In this document: in pieces, positions 1-6,156 of the stretch
Layout of the letters: the number at the start of each line of letters is the position of its first letter
How positions within the stretch are numbered: position 1 is the stretch's first letter
Assembly: GCA_964578935.1 (NCBI GenBank)
Contig: CAZOEW010000163.1
Location: 1 to 8,447, forward strand
Length of the DNA: 8,447 nucleotides
Direction of reading: 5' to 3'
From: JAQYVL01 sp964578935
GTDB taxonomy: Bacteria > Desulfobacterota > Desulfobacteria > Desulfobacterales > SURF-7
Program-made: the position numbers and the translations under genes
The notes under the pieces: generated by a model
The model's input: the letters and a program-made list of their open reading frames with translations, nothing else
The model's database searches: none
What the model was told of the DNA's origin: nothing

Positions 1-26
1 TGGATAATTTCGTCTCGTGATATCAT
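1..26 (-). CDS. 5' end of an unidentified gene, cut by the window edge
   Basis: Only the first eight codons are present, reading MISRDEII, too few to identify a family. The start is supported by a near-perfect Shine-Dalgarno, AAGGAGG, about 8 bases before the ATG at 26-24. The gene lies 75 bases downstream of the alcohol dehydrogenase stop on the same strand. No clear terminator lies between them, so it is probably the next gene of the same operon. Its identity would help reveal the pathway, but it lies outside the window. Confidence 0.6.
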
Positions 27-101
27 GAATTCTTTCCTCCTTTTCTATATCGTTTCACGGTTAACCATCAGAGCCCGCTGCCTTTCAGGACAACTCTCTT
101 T

Positions 102-1130
102 TTAAGGCTGTACGATGATTTTAATATCATCCACGTCTTTTGCATCGATTTGTTCAAACACCTGCTGAATCTCTTCGAAACCGATCGCTCTGGTGACCAT
201 TTTTTCGATCCGCAATCTTTTCTCGGCAAGGTAGCCAATGGTCCAATCAAACTCTTCCGGGAAATAGGCAAACGAACCCTTCTGTTCCAGCTCTTTGACC
301 GTATGCAGCAGCGTGGGGATAGACTGGCTGCTGAAGTTGATGCCGGTCAACACCATCCTGCCGCGCGGTCTGAGTGCCGACATTGCTGTGTGAATCCCTG
401 CGTCGGAAGCCGATGTCTCAATCGCAACATCAAATCCACCGCAGGAAGCTTTTTTCAGTTTCCGCTGCAAATCAGGATCCGCTGCGTCAAAAGCCTCATC
501 CGCACCCCCCATTTCCATGGCAAAGGCGGTTCGAAACGAATCGACCTCTGTCAACGCCACATAAGAGGCACCGCCAAGTTGAGCCCATGTCGCACATAAA
601 AGCCCTATGGGACCGCCTCCGGTAACCAGAACACGATCTCCGAGCCCAACGCGCGCCTGACGGACAGCATGCAGCGACACCGCAGCAGGCTCAATTAAAG
701 CAGCCTCCTTGTCACTGACGGAATCCGGCAGTTTCCGCACCATATCCGGTCTAACCCGTATATATTCCGCATAGGCGCCGGGGCTGTTGTTTCCAGGATT
801 CGGTCTTTTCATCCCTTCCATACAGATATTGAGCAGCCCGCTTCGGCAGGATTCACAATTTCCGCATGGATTTAAGGGCAGGGCCGTAACCCGTTCGCCG
901 ACAGACAACTCCTTTCGACCGCCGGGATCATCGATACGCCCGCAGAATTCATGCCCCATGATCAATCCCGGCTTTCCGTCCATGCCAACACCGATTTCCC
1001 AGTAATGAAAATCTGAGCCGCATATCCCGCAGGCCGACACTTGAATGATCACATTTTCGCCGTCCGGCTCAGGTTTTTCGATTTCCGTTATTTCCAATTG
1101 TTTCGGTCCGACCAATGTAACCGCACGCAT
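102..1130 (-). CDS. Zinc-dependent medium-chain alcohol/polyol dehydrogenase
   Basis: A 342-residue member of the medium-chain dehydrogenase/reductase superfamily, in the sorbitol / threonine / 2,3-butanediol dehydrogenase group. It should oxidise a secondary alcohol to a ketone, or the reverse, with NAD(P) in the cytoplasm. Catalytic zinc ligands are visible as C37 (CGICGSD), H60-E61 (GHE) and E147 (IEPAA). The structural zinc site has four cysteines, C89, C92, C95 and C103. The Rossmann motif GGGPIG is at 171-176. An acidic residue, E195, near the end of the second beta strand suggests NAD rather than NADP (inference). The length is normal for the family. I chose the ATG at 1130 because GGAG precedes it by 8 bases and the family's N-terminus begins there. 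The frame stays open to 1298, but that extension overlaps the upstream gene and has no family likeness. It lies 101 bases after the molybdopterin enzyme, probably in the same operon. The natural substrate is unknown. Confidence 0.9.
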   Translation of the reverse strand: MRAVTLVGPKQLEITEIEKPEPDGENVIIQVSACGICGSDFHYWEIGVGMDGKPGLIMGHEFCGRIDDPGGRKELSVGERVTALPLNPCGNCESCRSGLLNICMEGMKRPNPGNNSPGAYAEYIRVRPDMVRKLPDSVSDKEAALIEPAAVSLHAVRQARVGLGDRVLVTGGGPIGLLCATWAQLGGASYVALTEVDSFRTAFAMEMGGADEAFDAADPDLQRKLKKASCGGFDVAIETSASDAGIHTAMSALRPRGRMVLTGINFSSQSIPTLLHTVKELEQKGSFAYFPEEFDWTIGYLAEKRLRIEKMVTRAIGFEEIQQVFEQIDAKDVDDIKIIVQP

Positions 1131-1164
1131 TTTTTCATCTCCGATTGAATAGGATACAAGGTGA

Positions 1165-1181
1165 TCGATCGCGAAGATCGA
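1165..1181 (-). other. Short intercistronic hairpin
   Basis: A perfect 6-base stem, TCGATC paired with GATCGA around a 5-base loop, lies in the 101-base gap between the molybdopterin enzyme and the dehydrogenase. No T-run follows it on the minus strand, so it does not look like an intrinsic terminator. It could be an mRNA processing or stability element, or chance. Confidence 0.25.
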
Positions 1182-1231
1182 AGGCTTTAAGCAACTGCTG
1201 CATACCCTTCCCGGTTTATTATCGGCATCTC

Positions 1232-3325
1232 TTAAGACGTTATCTTTTCCACCTTGCACAGCAGCGCCTTGATCGGCACGGATGCCGTTACCGGGCATAG
1301 CGGCTTGTCATCCGTAATCATATTGATGTTGATGGTCTTCCAGCCTTCATCAACACCATACCAGTAGCCATGAGGAGCGTGTACAACCTTTGGATGAATA
1401 TCCGGGAAATACCGTGCCCGGATTTTCACCCGGCCTCTGGGTGATGACAGATAAACCCATTCGCCGTCTTCCACGCAGATGGCTTTTGCCGTCTCAGGAT
1501 GGATCTGAAGCTGAGGATCCGGAGACCGTTTTCGCAGCGAGGGGATGTTCCGGTGGGAAGAGTGATAATAAACAATATTGCGACCCCCGGTCGTTAAAAC
1601 AAGAGGGTATTCCTTATATAACCCGGGACTGCTGACCGGGCTTTCGTCAGGCTCCCGGAAAACCGGCAGCGGGGATATGCCGAGCATGTTGAGATAATCC
1701 GCATACAATTCCACTTTTCCCGAAGGTGTTCGGAATGCTCCTTTTTCTTCGTAAATTTTGTACTGGATCGGCAATGAAAATTGACCGATTTTTTTAAATT
1801 CTTTAAACGTGAGACCGATGGTTTCCAGCCGGTGATCCAGTGTTTCTTCAACCGAATTCCAATATCCTGCCAGGTTCATTTTTTGAGCGAGATCGACCAG
1901 AATCTGTTTTTCATCCCGGCATTCCGGTATCGGATCTACCGCTTTCTCCTGGCAGAAGACATGATTTTTCATCAGCAGATCTTCTACATCATCCCGCTCA
2001 GCCCAGTGTGCCGGAGGAAGAATCACATCAGCCAGCGATGTCGTGGGTGTATGAAAATAATCGACTGCAAATAAAAAGTTCACCGATTTTAATACATCGC
2101 GTACATGTAAGGAGTTGGGGTAAGCGCAGACACTGTTGTTTGCGAACAATCCCAGCGCCTTCACCGGATAAGGTTTTTCATCCACAATGGCCGGCCATAC
2201 GGTTTGAGGCGGAGATGGAATCGGGATGAACTCGAAAAGCGGATAGGTGTCAAGCCCCAATTTTTTCTTGGCCTGCTCTTTGGGCAGGTTGTTGAATGCG
2301 CTGTAATCCGGGCCATAGCAGCTCCTCTTCCGGGTCGGAGGTAAACACTGCAGGTTCCCTCCCGGAACTTCCAGGTTGCCGGTTATGGCGCTTAATATGG
2401 TTAAGGCCCGCGTCAAATCAAACGCGTCATTTGCCTGGCACACACCTCCCATTCCAGGGCCGATACAGGCAGGTCTGGATTTCCCGAATTCGATTGCGGC
2501 CGCTTCGATCTTTTCTTCTGCCATCCAGGTAATTTCGGCACATCTGCGGGGTGTGAACCCGGAAACATGTTCTCTCAATTGATCAAACCCTGTTGTCCAC
2601 TGCTGCACGAATGTTTTATCATACAGTTCTTCCCGGATAAGGATATGAATAAAGCAGAGCGCGAGCGCGACATCGGTGCCGGGTCGTATCTGGAGCCAGT
2701 GATCCGCCTTCTTCGCAAAGTTGGTTCCCCTGGGATCGACCACGATCAGCTTTGCTCCGCTCTTCAGGCCCTGTTTGATGTCATACAGGTAAAGACCCGG
2801 CCAGGAGGCTTCCGGGTTATGAGCCCACAGGAGAATACACCGGCTGGAAGCGTAGTCCGGATCGACCAGGCCAAATCCACAGGTCGCGGCGCTTCCAACA
2901 ACAATTGGCCCGCCACTCATATTGGAAGGCGCCATGAAGTTCGGAGATCCGAAAAGGGTTAAAAACCGGTTCAGATACGGTGCCATCCCCCTTGTGGTTC
3001 CGGACCCTAAAACCAGAGATTCCGCTCCCCATTTTTCACGGGTTTCAAGCAGTCGTTCTGCGATCAAATCAAGCGCCGTATCCCAGGAAACCGATTCAAA
3101 CCTGGAGCTTTCCCTGCCTCCGGTTTTAACAAGCGGTCTGGTGATTCTTTCCGGGTGGTACATGATCTCCATGCAGGCCCTTCCCTTGGGGCAGATATAT
3201 CCATGACTGAAGGGATGAGCCTTATCTCCCTGAATCCCAACCAGCTTCCCGTCATTGACTTCAAGCAGGACGCCGCAGCGGGAATGACATTCAAAACAGA
3301 TACTCTTTACCGTTTTTAAGGTCAT
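1232..3325 (-). CDS. Molybdopterin (bis-MGD) Mo/W oxidoreductase, acetylene hydratase-like branch
   Basis: A 697-residue catalytic subunit of the DMSO reductase superfamily. The N-terminal [4Fe-4S] ligands are C10, C13, C17 and C45, and the usual lysine follows as K47 (ICPKG). MGD-binding regions are recognisable around 193-220 (LIVVDPRGTNFAKKADHW), 290-325 and 420-447 (SLADVILPPAHWAERDD). The C-terminal molydop-binding domain starts near 573 (YPLVLTTGGRN) and includes the histidine-rich HAPHGYWYG at 649-657. There is no Tat signal, so the enzyme should be cytoplasmic. From memory, the order and wording of motifs resemble the tungsten enzyme acetylene hydratase. The active site differs: the residue at the metal-ligand position is S137 (NMSGGP) rather than cysteine, and the residue after the second cluster cysteine is H14 rather than aspartate. 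It is therefore probably not an acetylene hydratase. The start is firm, with AAAGGAG 8 bases before the ATG. The adjacent genes encode a regulator and an alcohol dehydrogenase, not an Fe-S or membrane subunit. The substrate cannot be read from the sequence. Confidence 0.92.
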   Translation of the reverse strand: MTLKTVKSICFECHSRCGVLLEVNDGKLVGIQGDKAHPFSHGYICPKGRACMEIMYHPERITRPLVKTGGRESSRFESVSWDTALDLIAERLLETREKWGAESLVLGSGTTRGMAPYLNRFLTLFGSPNFMAPSNMSGGPIVVGSAATCGFGLVDPDYASSRCILLWAHNPEASWPGLYLYDIKQGLKSGAKLIVVDPRGTNFAKKADHWLQIRPGTDVALALCFIHILIREELYDKTFVQQWTTGFDQLREHVSGFTPRRCAEITWMAEEKIEAAAIEFGKSRPACIGPGMGGVCQANDAFDLTRALTILSAITGNLEVPGGNLQCLPPTRKRSCYGPDYSAFNNLPKEQAKKKLGLDTYPLFEFIPIPSPPQTVWPAIVDEKPYPVKALGLFANNSVCAYPNSLHVRDVLKSVNFLFAVDYFHTPTTSLADVILPPAHWAERDDVEDLLMKNHVFCQEKAVDPIPECRDEKQILVDLAQKMNLAGYWNSVEETLDHRLETIGLTFKEFKKIGQFSLPIQYKIYEEKGAFRTPSGKVELYADYLNMLGISPLPVFREPDESPVSSPGLYKEYPLVLTTGGRNIVYYHSSHRNIPSLRKRSPDPQLQIHPETAKAICVEDGEWVYLSSPRGRVKIRARYFPDIHPKVVHAPHGYWYGVDEGWKTININMITDDKPLCPVTASVPIKALLCKVEKITS

Positions 3326-3347
3326 CTGACTTACTCCTTTGTTACAT

Positions 3348-3428
3348 TCATATTGATTTCAACCCATCGGATATTCCTGACGATTCATCCCTGTCGGCCC
3401 GATACCGGATATTGCCTCGTACCGCCAT
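3348..3428 (-). CDS. Candidate 26-residue small ORF or leader peptide
   Basis: A short frame begins MAVRGNIRYRADRD and ends GLKSI. It fills most of the gap between the TetR gene and the molybdopterin enzyme. Its main support is the ribosome binding site: GGAGGTG at 3442-3436, directly after the TetR stop codon and exactly 7 bases before the ATG. The predicted peptide is charged, with no membrane segment or known motif. It ends 22 bases before the start of the molybdopterin gene. It could be a translated small protein, a leader that couples translation along the operon, or a chance frame behind a leftover ribosome binding site. No relatives are known to me. Confidence 0.4.
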   Translation of the reverse strand: MAVRGNIRYRADRDESSGISDGLKSI

Positions 3429-3442
3429 CGTCGAACACCTCC

Positions 3443-4057
3443 TTATTTCTCCTGCCATGAAGCGTTCGTTAACATACCAAGCGCCGCCATTCCCATATCC
3501 TGATTGTATTGTTTTAAATCCTTGGCCTTTATAAAAAAATGACAGAAATGACGCGAGCCTTCAACCATGGTAACCAGAACATCCGCTACCCGCTCAATGT
3601 CTTGCGCATGAATTACCCCTTTCTCTTTCAGATCCTTCAGCTCTTTTATCAGATACTCTTTAAACAGCCGATAAAGTCCTTTGATCTTTTTCCGGACCCG
3701 CGGGTTTCGAAAGCTGACCGTAATCACGGAAAGGGATGCCGCGATATGAATTTTTTCATAATAGGCCTTGCTCCAAAGCGTCTTGACCAGTTTTGCCAGT
3801 CTCTCTTCCGGCGCCATGTTCCCGGATTGAAGTTTTCTAAAAAGCGTTGCGTACTCGAAGATTACAAAGTCAACGCATGCCAGCGTCATGTTTTCCTTAT
3901 TCCCAAAGTAATGAAGAATGAGCGATGGGTGAATGTCCAGACGCTTTGCCACTTTGGCAATGGAAGCACCTTCAAAACCTTCTTCCAGGATCGTACGGTA
4001 AAAACTCTCAATGATTTTAGGCTTTCGAACTTCCGCGCATTGCCTTTTTGCCATCAT
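3443..4057 (-). CDS. TetR/AcrR-family transcriptional regulator
   Basis: A 204-residue protein with the standard TetR layout. The N-terminal DNA-binding helix-turn-helix lies at about residues 13-58, with the recognition region ASIAKVAKRLDIHPSLILHY followed by FGNKENM. The wording HYFGNKE resembles BetI-like members. The C-terminal two thirds are helical and should form the ligand-binding and dimer domain; they are not similar to anything I can name. Two adjacent ATGs are possible starts, at 4057 and 4054. A weak AGG lies 7 bases before the first. The gene is the first of the presumed minus-strand operon, so it may control its own transcription and that of the two enzymes behind it, probably as a repressor released by a pathway compound (inference). 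The ligand is unknown. Confidence 0.9.
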   Translation of the reverse strand: MMAKRQCAEVRKPKIIESFYRTILEEGFEGASIAKVAKRLDIHPSLILHYFGNKENMTLACVDFVIFEYATLFRKLQSGNMAPEERLAKLVKTLWSKAYYEKIHIAASLSVITVSFRNPRVRKKIKGLYRLFKEYLIKELKDLKEKGVIHAQDIERVADVLVTMVEGSRHFCHFFIKAKDLKQYNQDMGMAALGMLTNASWQEK

Positions 4058-4102
4058 AACTCTACCTGAAAAACTGCATTAACTGAATGAATGGTGAACT
4101 TT

Positions 4103-4130
4103 ATTACATTTAAAAACAAAGTGATATAAT
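4103..4130 (+). promoter_or_regulatory. Sigma70-type promoter with extended -10, for the DUF1573 gene
   Basis: A perfect TATAAT at 4125-4130 is preceded by TGA, giving the extended -10 pattern TGnTATAAT. A partial -35, ATTACA (four of six), lies at 4103-4108 with a 16-base spacer. Transcription would start near 4137, leaving a leader of about 275 bases before the DUF1573 gene. Confidence 0.5.
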
Positions 4131-4131
4131 T

Positions 4132-4145
4132 TTACATATTACATA
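4132..4145. repeat. Tandem TTACATA repeat, possible operator
   Basis: TTACATA occurs twice end to end (4132-4138 and 4139-4145), and a near copy TTACATT lies at 4104-4110. The pair covers the candidate minus-strand -10 and sits just downstream of the plus-strand -10. A protein bound here could affect both directions. Direct rather than inverted repeats are unusual for a TetR operator, so the binding protein is uncertain. Confidence 0.3.
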
Positions 4146-4161
4146 ATGGAACCGTTGTCAA
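4133..4161 (-). promoter_or_regulatory. Candidate promoter for the TetR-led operon
   Basis: On the minus strand a perfect TTGACA -35 (4161-4156) is followed after 17 bases by TATGTA (4138-4133), a weak -10 with three of six matches. Transcription would start near 4126, about 70 bases before the regulator's ATG. The promoter points away from, and partly overlaps, the plus-strand promoter, so the two may compete. Confidence 0.35.
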
Positions 4162-4365
4162 CTTCATGAATCCTGCAGCGGCCCTCTACCGGATCAGACA
4201 AAAAAGAATCGTCATGAAGCTGCGAACAGAAATCCTTTCCAGGGTATTTGTCTTCCCAAAAGAATGACAGGCAGAGGAGAGGCTTGTTTTTAAAATGAAA
4301 CAATACTATATAAAAAGGATGTTGAAAAAATAGTGCCGATTGGGTCAAACTCGGGCAGGATTCAC

Positions 4366-4416
4366 ATGAAAAGTCAATTCAAGCGGGAACAACTGCAGAA
4401 AAGGGACAGAAAATGA
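4366..4416 (+). CDS. Candidate 16-residue upstream ORF coupled to the DUF1573 gene
   Basis: A short basic frame, beginning MKSQFKRE, ends in a TGA that overlaps the ATG of the DUF1573 gene in the pattern ATGA, which is typical of translational coupling. AGGA lies 5 bases before its start. It may only help ribosomes reach the following start, and could also be chance. No function is suggested by the peptide. Confidence 0.25.
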   Translation: MKSQFKREQLQKRDRK

Positions 4417-5189
4417 AATCAAGAAAATGGATCATTGCAGGCATCATTGTGACGATCACCGGGCTGATATTTTCCGCCTGGGCCTGGAATTTTACCACAA
4501 GCTCCAAAAAGAAGGTCAAGAAACAAAAATTTCCGTTTTACCAGGGCATGGAAATGAAGACAAAACCCTCCAAATCGGTCATCGATAACATAAAGAGCCA
4601 TTATGTCTTCGAGCCTGTCCTGCAGGGTGACCTGGCTCAGCACGAGTTCACGCTCAAGAACGATTCCGCAGCGCCCCTGGAGTTGAAACAGGTTCGAGGT
4701 TGCTGCGGGTGTCTGGTGGAAAACTATACCCCCACGATAGAGCCTGGCCAGACAGGCGTCATTTCCGTCGTTCTCCTGACCGACCAATATGGCGGAAAAG
4801 AGATCCAGGGAATCATTCAGGCGACCACCAACGATCCGGATCGCCCGGAAATCATCATCAACATCACGTGTGAGGTTAAAAAATTTGTCGACATATCCGA
4901 ATACATGATTACGCTGGATGGGTCGCTTCATCAGCCGATCCAGGGTACATCCATCGTTGTTCCGGCAGAAGAATATCCGTTTACGATCACGGGAATTAAA
5001 CCCAGAAAAGGGATCGATATCCTTTACAGCTACAAGGAAATTCAACAGGACGGTAAAAAAGGATACCTGATAACCGCCCAAAACAAACGCACAGAAAGCG
5101 GTGTGATCCGGGATATCCTGTATGTCCAGACAGATCATCCGGCACGGCCGGAGTTCAAAATCAGGGTTCAGGGAAGAATTACCGAATAA
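4413..5189 (+). CDS. Membrane-anchored DUF1573-domain protein
   Basis: A 258-residue protein. Residues 6-26 form a hydrophobic segment after a basic start (MKSRKW), so it is exported or anchored in the inner membrane. A lysine-rich stretch, SKKKVKKQK, follows. Residues about 66-155 match the DUF1573 immunoglobulin-like fold (Hydin / ASPM-SPD-2 type). The visible signs are FTLKNDSAAPLELKQV, the cysteine motif CCGC at 97-100, IEPGQTGVISV, and the strand ending TTNDPDRPEIIINITCEV. Residues about 160-258 look like a second, more divergent copy that ends with the same kind of phrase (VQTDHPARPEFKIRVQGRI) but lacks the cysteines. The biochemical role of such domains is largely unknown; they are thought to be extracytoplasmic binding modules. 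The start is supported by AGGG about 7 bases before the ATG. The gene converges on the next one with a 10-base gap. Confidence 0.85.
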   Translation: MKSRKWIIAGIIVTITGLIFSAWAWNFTTSSKKKVKKQKFPFYQGMEMKTKPSKSVIDNIKSHYVFEPVLQGDLAQHEFTLKNDSAAPLELKQVRGCCGCLVENYTPTIEPGQTGVISVVLLTDQYGGKEIQGIIQATTNDPDRPEIIINITCEVKKFVDISEYMITLDGSLHQPIQGTSIVVPAEEYPFTITGIKPRKGIDILYSYKEIQQDGKKGYLITAQNKRTESGVIRDILYVQTDHPARPEFKIRVQGRITE

Positions 5190-5205
5190 CGCTTAGAGGT
5201 TATTC
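5184..5205. terminator. Inverted repeat spanning both convergent stop codons
   Basis: GAATAAC (5184-5190) pairs perfectly with GTTATTC (5199-5205) around an 8-base loop. The TAA of the plus-strand gene lies in one arm and the TAA of the minus-strand gene in the other. The stem is AT-rich and has no T-run, so it would be at best a weak bidirectional terminator. Confidence 0.35.
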
Positions 5206-5949
5206 CGCAACCGTTTCTTTGTCCGGAGTTTCTTTTTCCGGAGTTTCTCCGTACGGATTTTTTTCGTAGATATCCAGAACGACTTTATCCCCGCTGATCA
5301 GCGCGGTCACCAGCACGTTGTCATTGATGAATCTGGCTTTGTGGGTGATGGTTTTGCCGTAATAATCCACCTCCCAGTAAAATTCCTTGTTTACCTCATC
5401 ATAGGTGTAGGTTTTGGGCGTCTCAAAAAACGTATAGGTCCGGGAAGTCTCTTCATCCGGGAAAAATTTGTAGGTGCCGTCCTCCTGCGGCTCCAGGCGG
5501 AAGCCGTTGTCTTCCCCTTTCCAGTCGTCTACGCTCAGCCAGTCGGCACTCCAAAGGTCTCTGGTGTCCGCATCGCCGGTCTGGACGACTTCATCCAGCA
5601 AATCCAGATCCTCCACCGTTTCAATTCCCAAACTATATATCTGTTGTTTAATCTCTTCGGTTGTCGTTGGATGATATGGCTTTTCTTCCGGTTCCATTTC
5701 ATCTGCTTCAGGAATGTCTACGGCAGGTTCCGGTCTCTGGATCTTTTTTACGATGGCTGTCTCTTCGGTTACAGGCTCGGAAGCGGTTGAGCCGGGTCCG
5801 GTCTGTTTCCGAAACGTTCTTTCAGCCTGAGTGGTCTTTTCCGGCTGGGGCTCGACAGAAGGTGATGGTGGTTCGGTCAGAAGGAATATACAGGCAATCC
5901 CGATCAGGACAGCTGCAATACCCGCGGATATGATTGTTTTCTTCTTCAT
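5200..5949 (-). CDS. Unrecognised membrane-anchored protein with Pro/Glu-rich linker
   Basis: A 249-residue protein I cannot assign to a family. MKKK is followed by one hydrophobic segment (about 5-24) without a clear signal-peptidase site or a canonical lipobox (C20 is preceded by GIA). It is probably an N-in, C-out inner-membrane anchor. Residues about 25-97 are rich in Pro, Glu and Thr and should be an extended linker, like those of periplasm-spanning proteins. Residues about 98-230 look folded. They begin with a short helical stretch (TTEEIKQQIYSLGIETVEDLDLLDEVV), then a tryptophan cluster (LWSADWLSVDDW) and aromatic beta strands. The tail has a small acidic/lysine repeat, ETPEKETPDKET. 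The start has GAGGAAAAG just upstream. It faces the DUF1573 gene and may have its own promoter near 6000-6020. Confidence 0.75.
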   Translation of the reverse strand: MKKKTIISAGIAAVLIGIACIFLLTEPPSPSVEPQPEKTTQAERTFRKQTGPGSTASEPVTEETAIVKKIQRPEPAVDIPEADEMEPEEKPYHPTTTEEIKQQIYSLGIETVEDLDLLDEVVQTGDADTRDLWSADWLSVDDWKGEDNGFRLEPQEDGTYKFFPDEETSRTYTFFETPKTYTYDEVNKEFYWEVDYYGKTITHKARFINDNVLVTALISGDKVVLDIYEKNPYGETPEKETPDKETVAE

Positions 5950-5950
5950 A

Positions 5951-5970
5951 CTTTTCCTCGCTTTTCCTCG
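5951..5970 (-). repeat. Tandem duplication of a 10-base segment containing the ribosome binding site
   Basis: On the minus strand CGAGGAAAAG occurs twice in direct succession, immediately before the start of the 249-residue protein gene. The copy nearest the ATG places AGGA at a usable distance from it. The second copy is a perfect duplicate 10 bases further upstream. Confidence 0.7.
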
Positions 5971-6016
5971 CTATGGCTGCTGTCCTCATGAGAATCAAGT
6001 ATCATGGATGAGCAGT

Positions 6017-6022
6017 TGTCAA
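6017..6022 (-). promoter_or_regulatory. Candidate -35 element for the 249-residue protein gene
   Basis: A perfect TTGACA on the minus strand lies inside a small palindrome, AGTTGnCAACT (6014-6024). No good -10 follows: the best candidates at 17-18 bases match only three of six. The same 11 bases, GTTGTCAACTT on the plus strand, recur at 4154-4164 in front of the TetR gene. It may be a promoter part, a shared operator, or chance. Confidence 0.25.
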
Positions 6023-6051
6023 CTTTTTAGGGCCGGCATTTCTCACAAGCC

Positions 6052-6099
6052 AAAGCCGGAGTATCTCCCGAACCGCGATGGGAAATACCCCGGCTTTTT
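6052..6099 (+). terminator. Long T-tailed hairpin on the plus strand
   Basis: Nested arms AAAGCCGG (6052-6059) / CCGGCTTT (6090-6097), GTAT (6061-6064) / ATAC (6085-6088) and TCCC (6066-6069) / GGGA (6080-6083) form a 16-pair stem with two single mismatches and a 10-base loop. TTTTT at 6095-6099 ends it, in the plus-strand direction. No plus-strand gene lies immediately upstream. It may stop antisense transcription from the left or end a short unannotated RNA. In the minus direction the U-tract is short. Confidence 0.6.
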
Positions 6100-6126
6100 G
6101 TTGCAATTTTCAAGGGGAATTGCAAC
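6100..6126. other. Nine-base-pair hairpin
   Basis: GTTGCAATT (6100-6108) pairs perfectly with AATTGCAAC (6118-6126) around a 9-base loop containing GGGG. It is the middle of three consecutive hairpins between the GDSL lipoprotein gene and the 249-residue protein gene. It has no T-run of its own. An alternative pairing of the loop GGGG with CCCC at 6126-6129 is possible. Confidence 0.5.
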
Positions 6127-6156
6127 CCCACATCAGCAAGCGGCATCCTGGTGTTG

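Larger units (their letters stand above)
4058..4412. other. Divergent intergenic region of 355 bases
   Basis: This region separates the TetR-led minus-strand operon from the plus-strand DUF1573 gene. The part from about 4095 to 4150 is very AT-rich and holds candidate promoters for both directions plus repeated TTACAT motifs. The part from 4150 to 4412 would be the leader of the plus-strand gene. It contains a 33-codon plus-strand frame (4166-4267) with no ribosome binding site and a 16-codon frame that overlaps the next gene's start. I see no RNA gene or recognisable riboswitch here. Confidence 0.6.

Noticed and set aside
1131..1298. Longer N-terminus for the alcohol dehydrogenase, starting at 1298
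   Set aside because: It overlaps the end of the molybdopterin gene, has no family likeness, and a good ribosome binding site serves the ATG at 1130.
4166..4267. 33-codon plus-strand frame in the leader
   Set aside because: It has no ribosome binding site and no features beyond an open frame.
4139..4348. 69-codon minus-strand frame upstream of the TetR gene
   Set aside because: There is no support from a ribosome binding site, and it runs through the promoter region.
4419..5138. 239-codon frame on the minus strand
   Set aside because: It lies inside the DUF1573 gene in antisense and shows no recognisable domain or good start.
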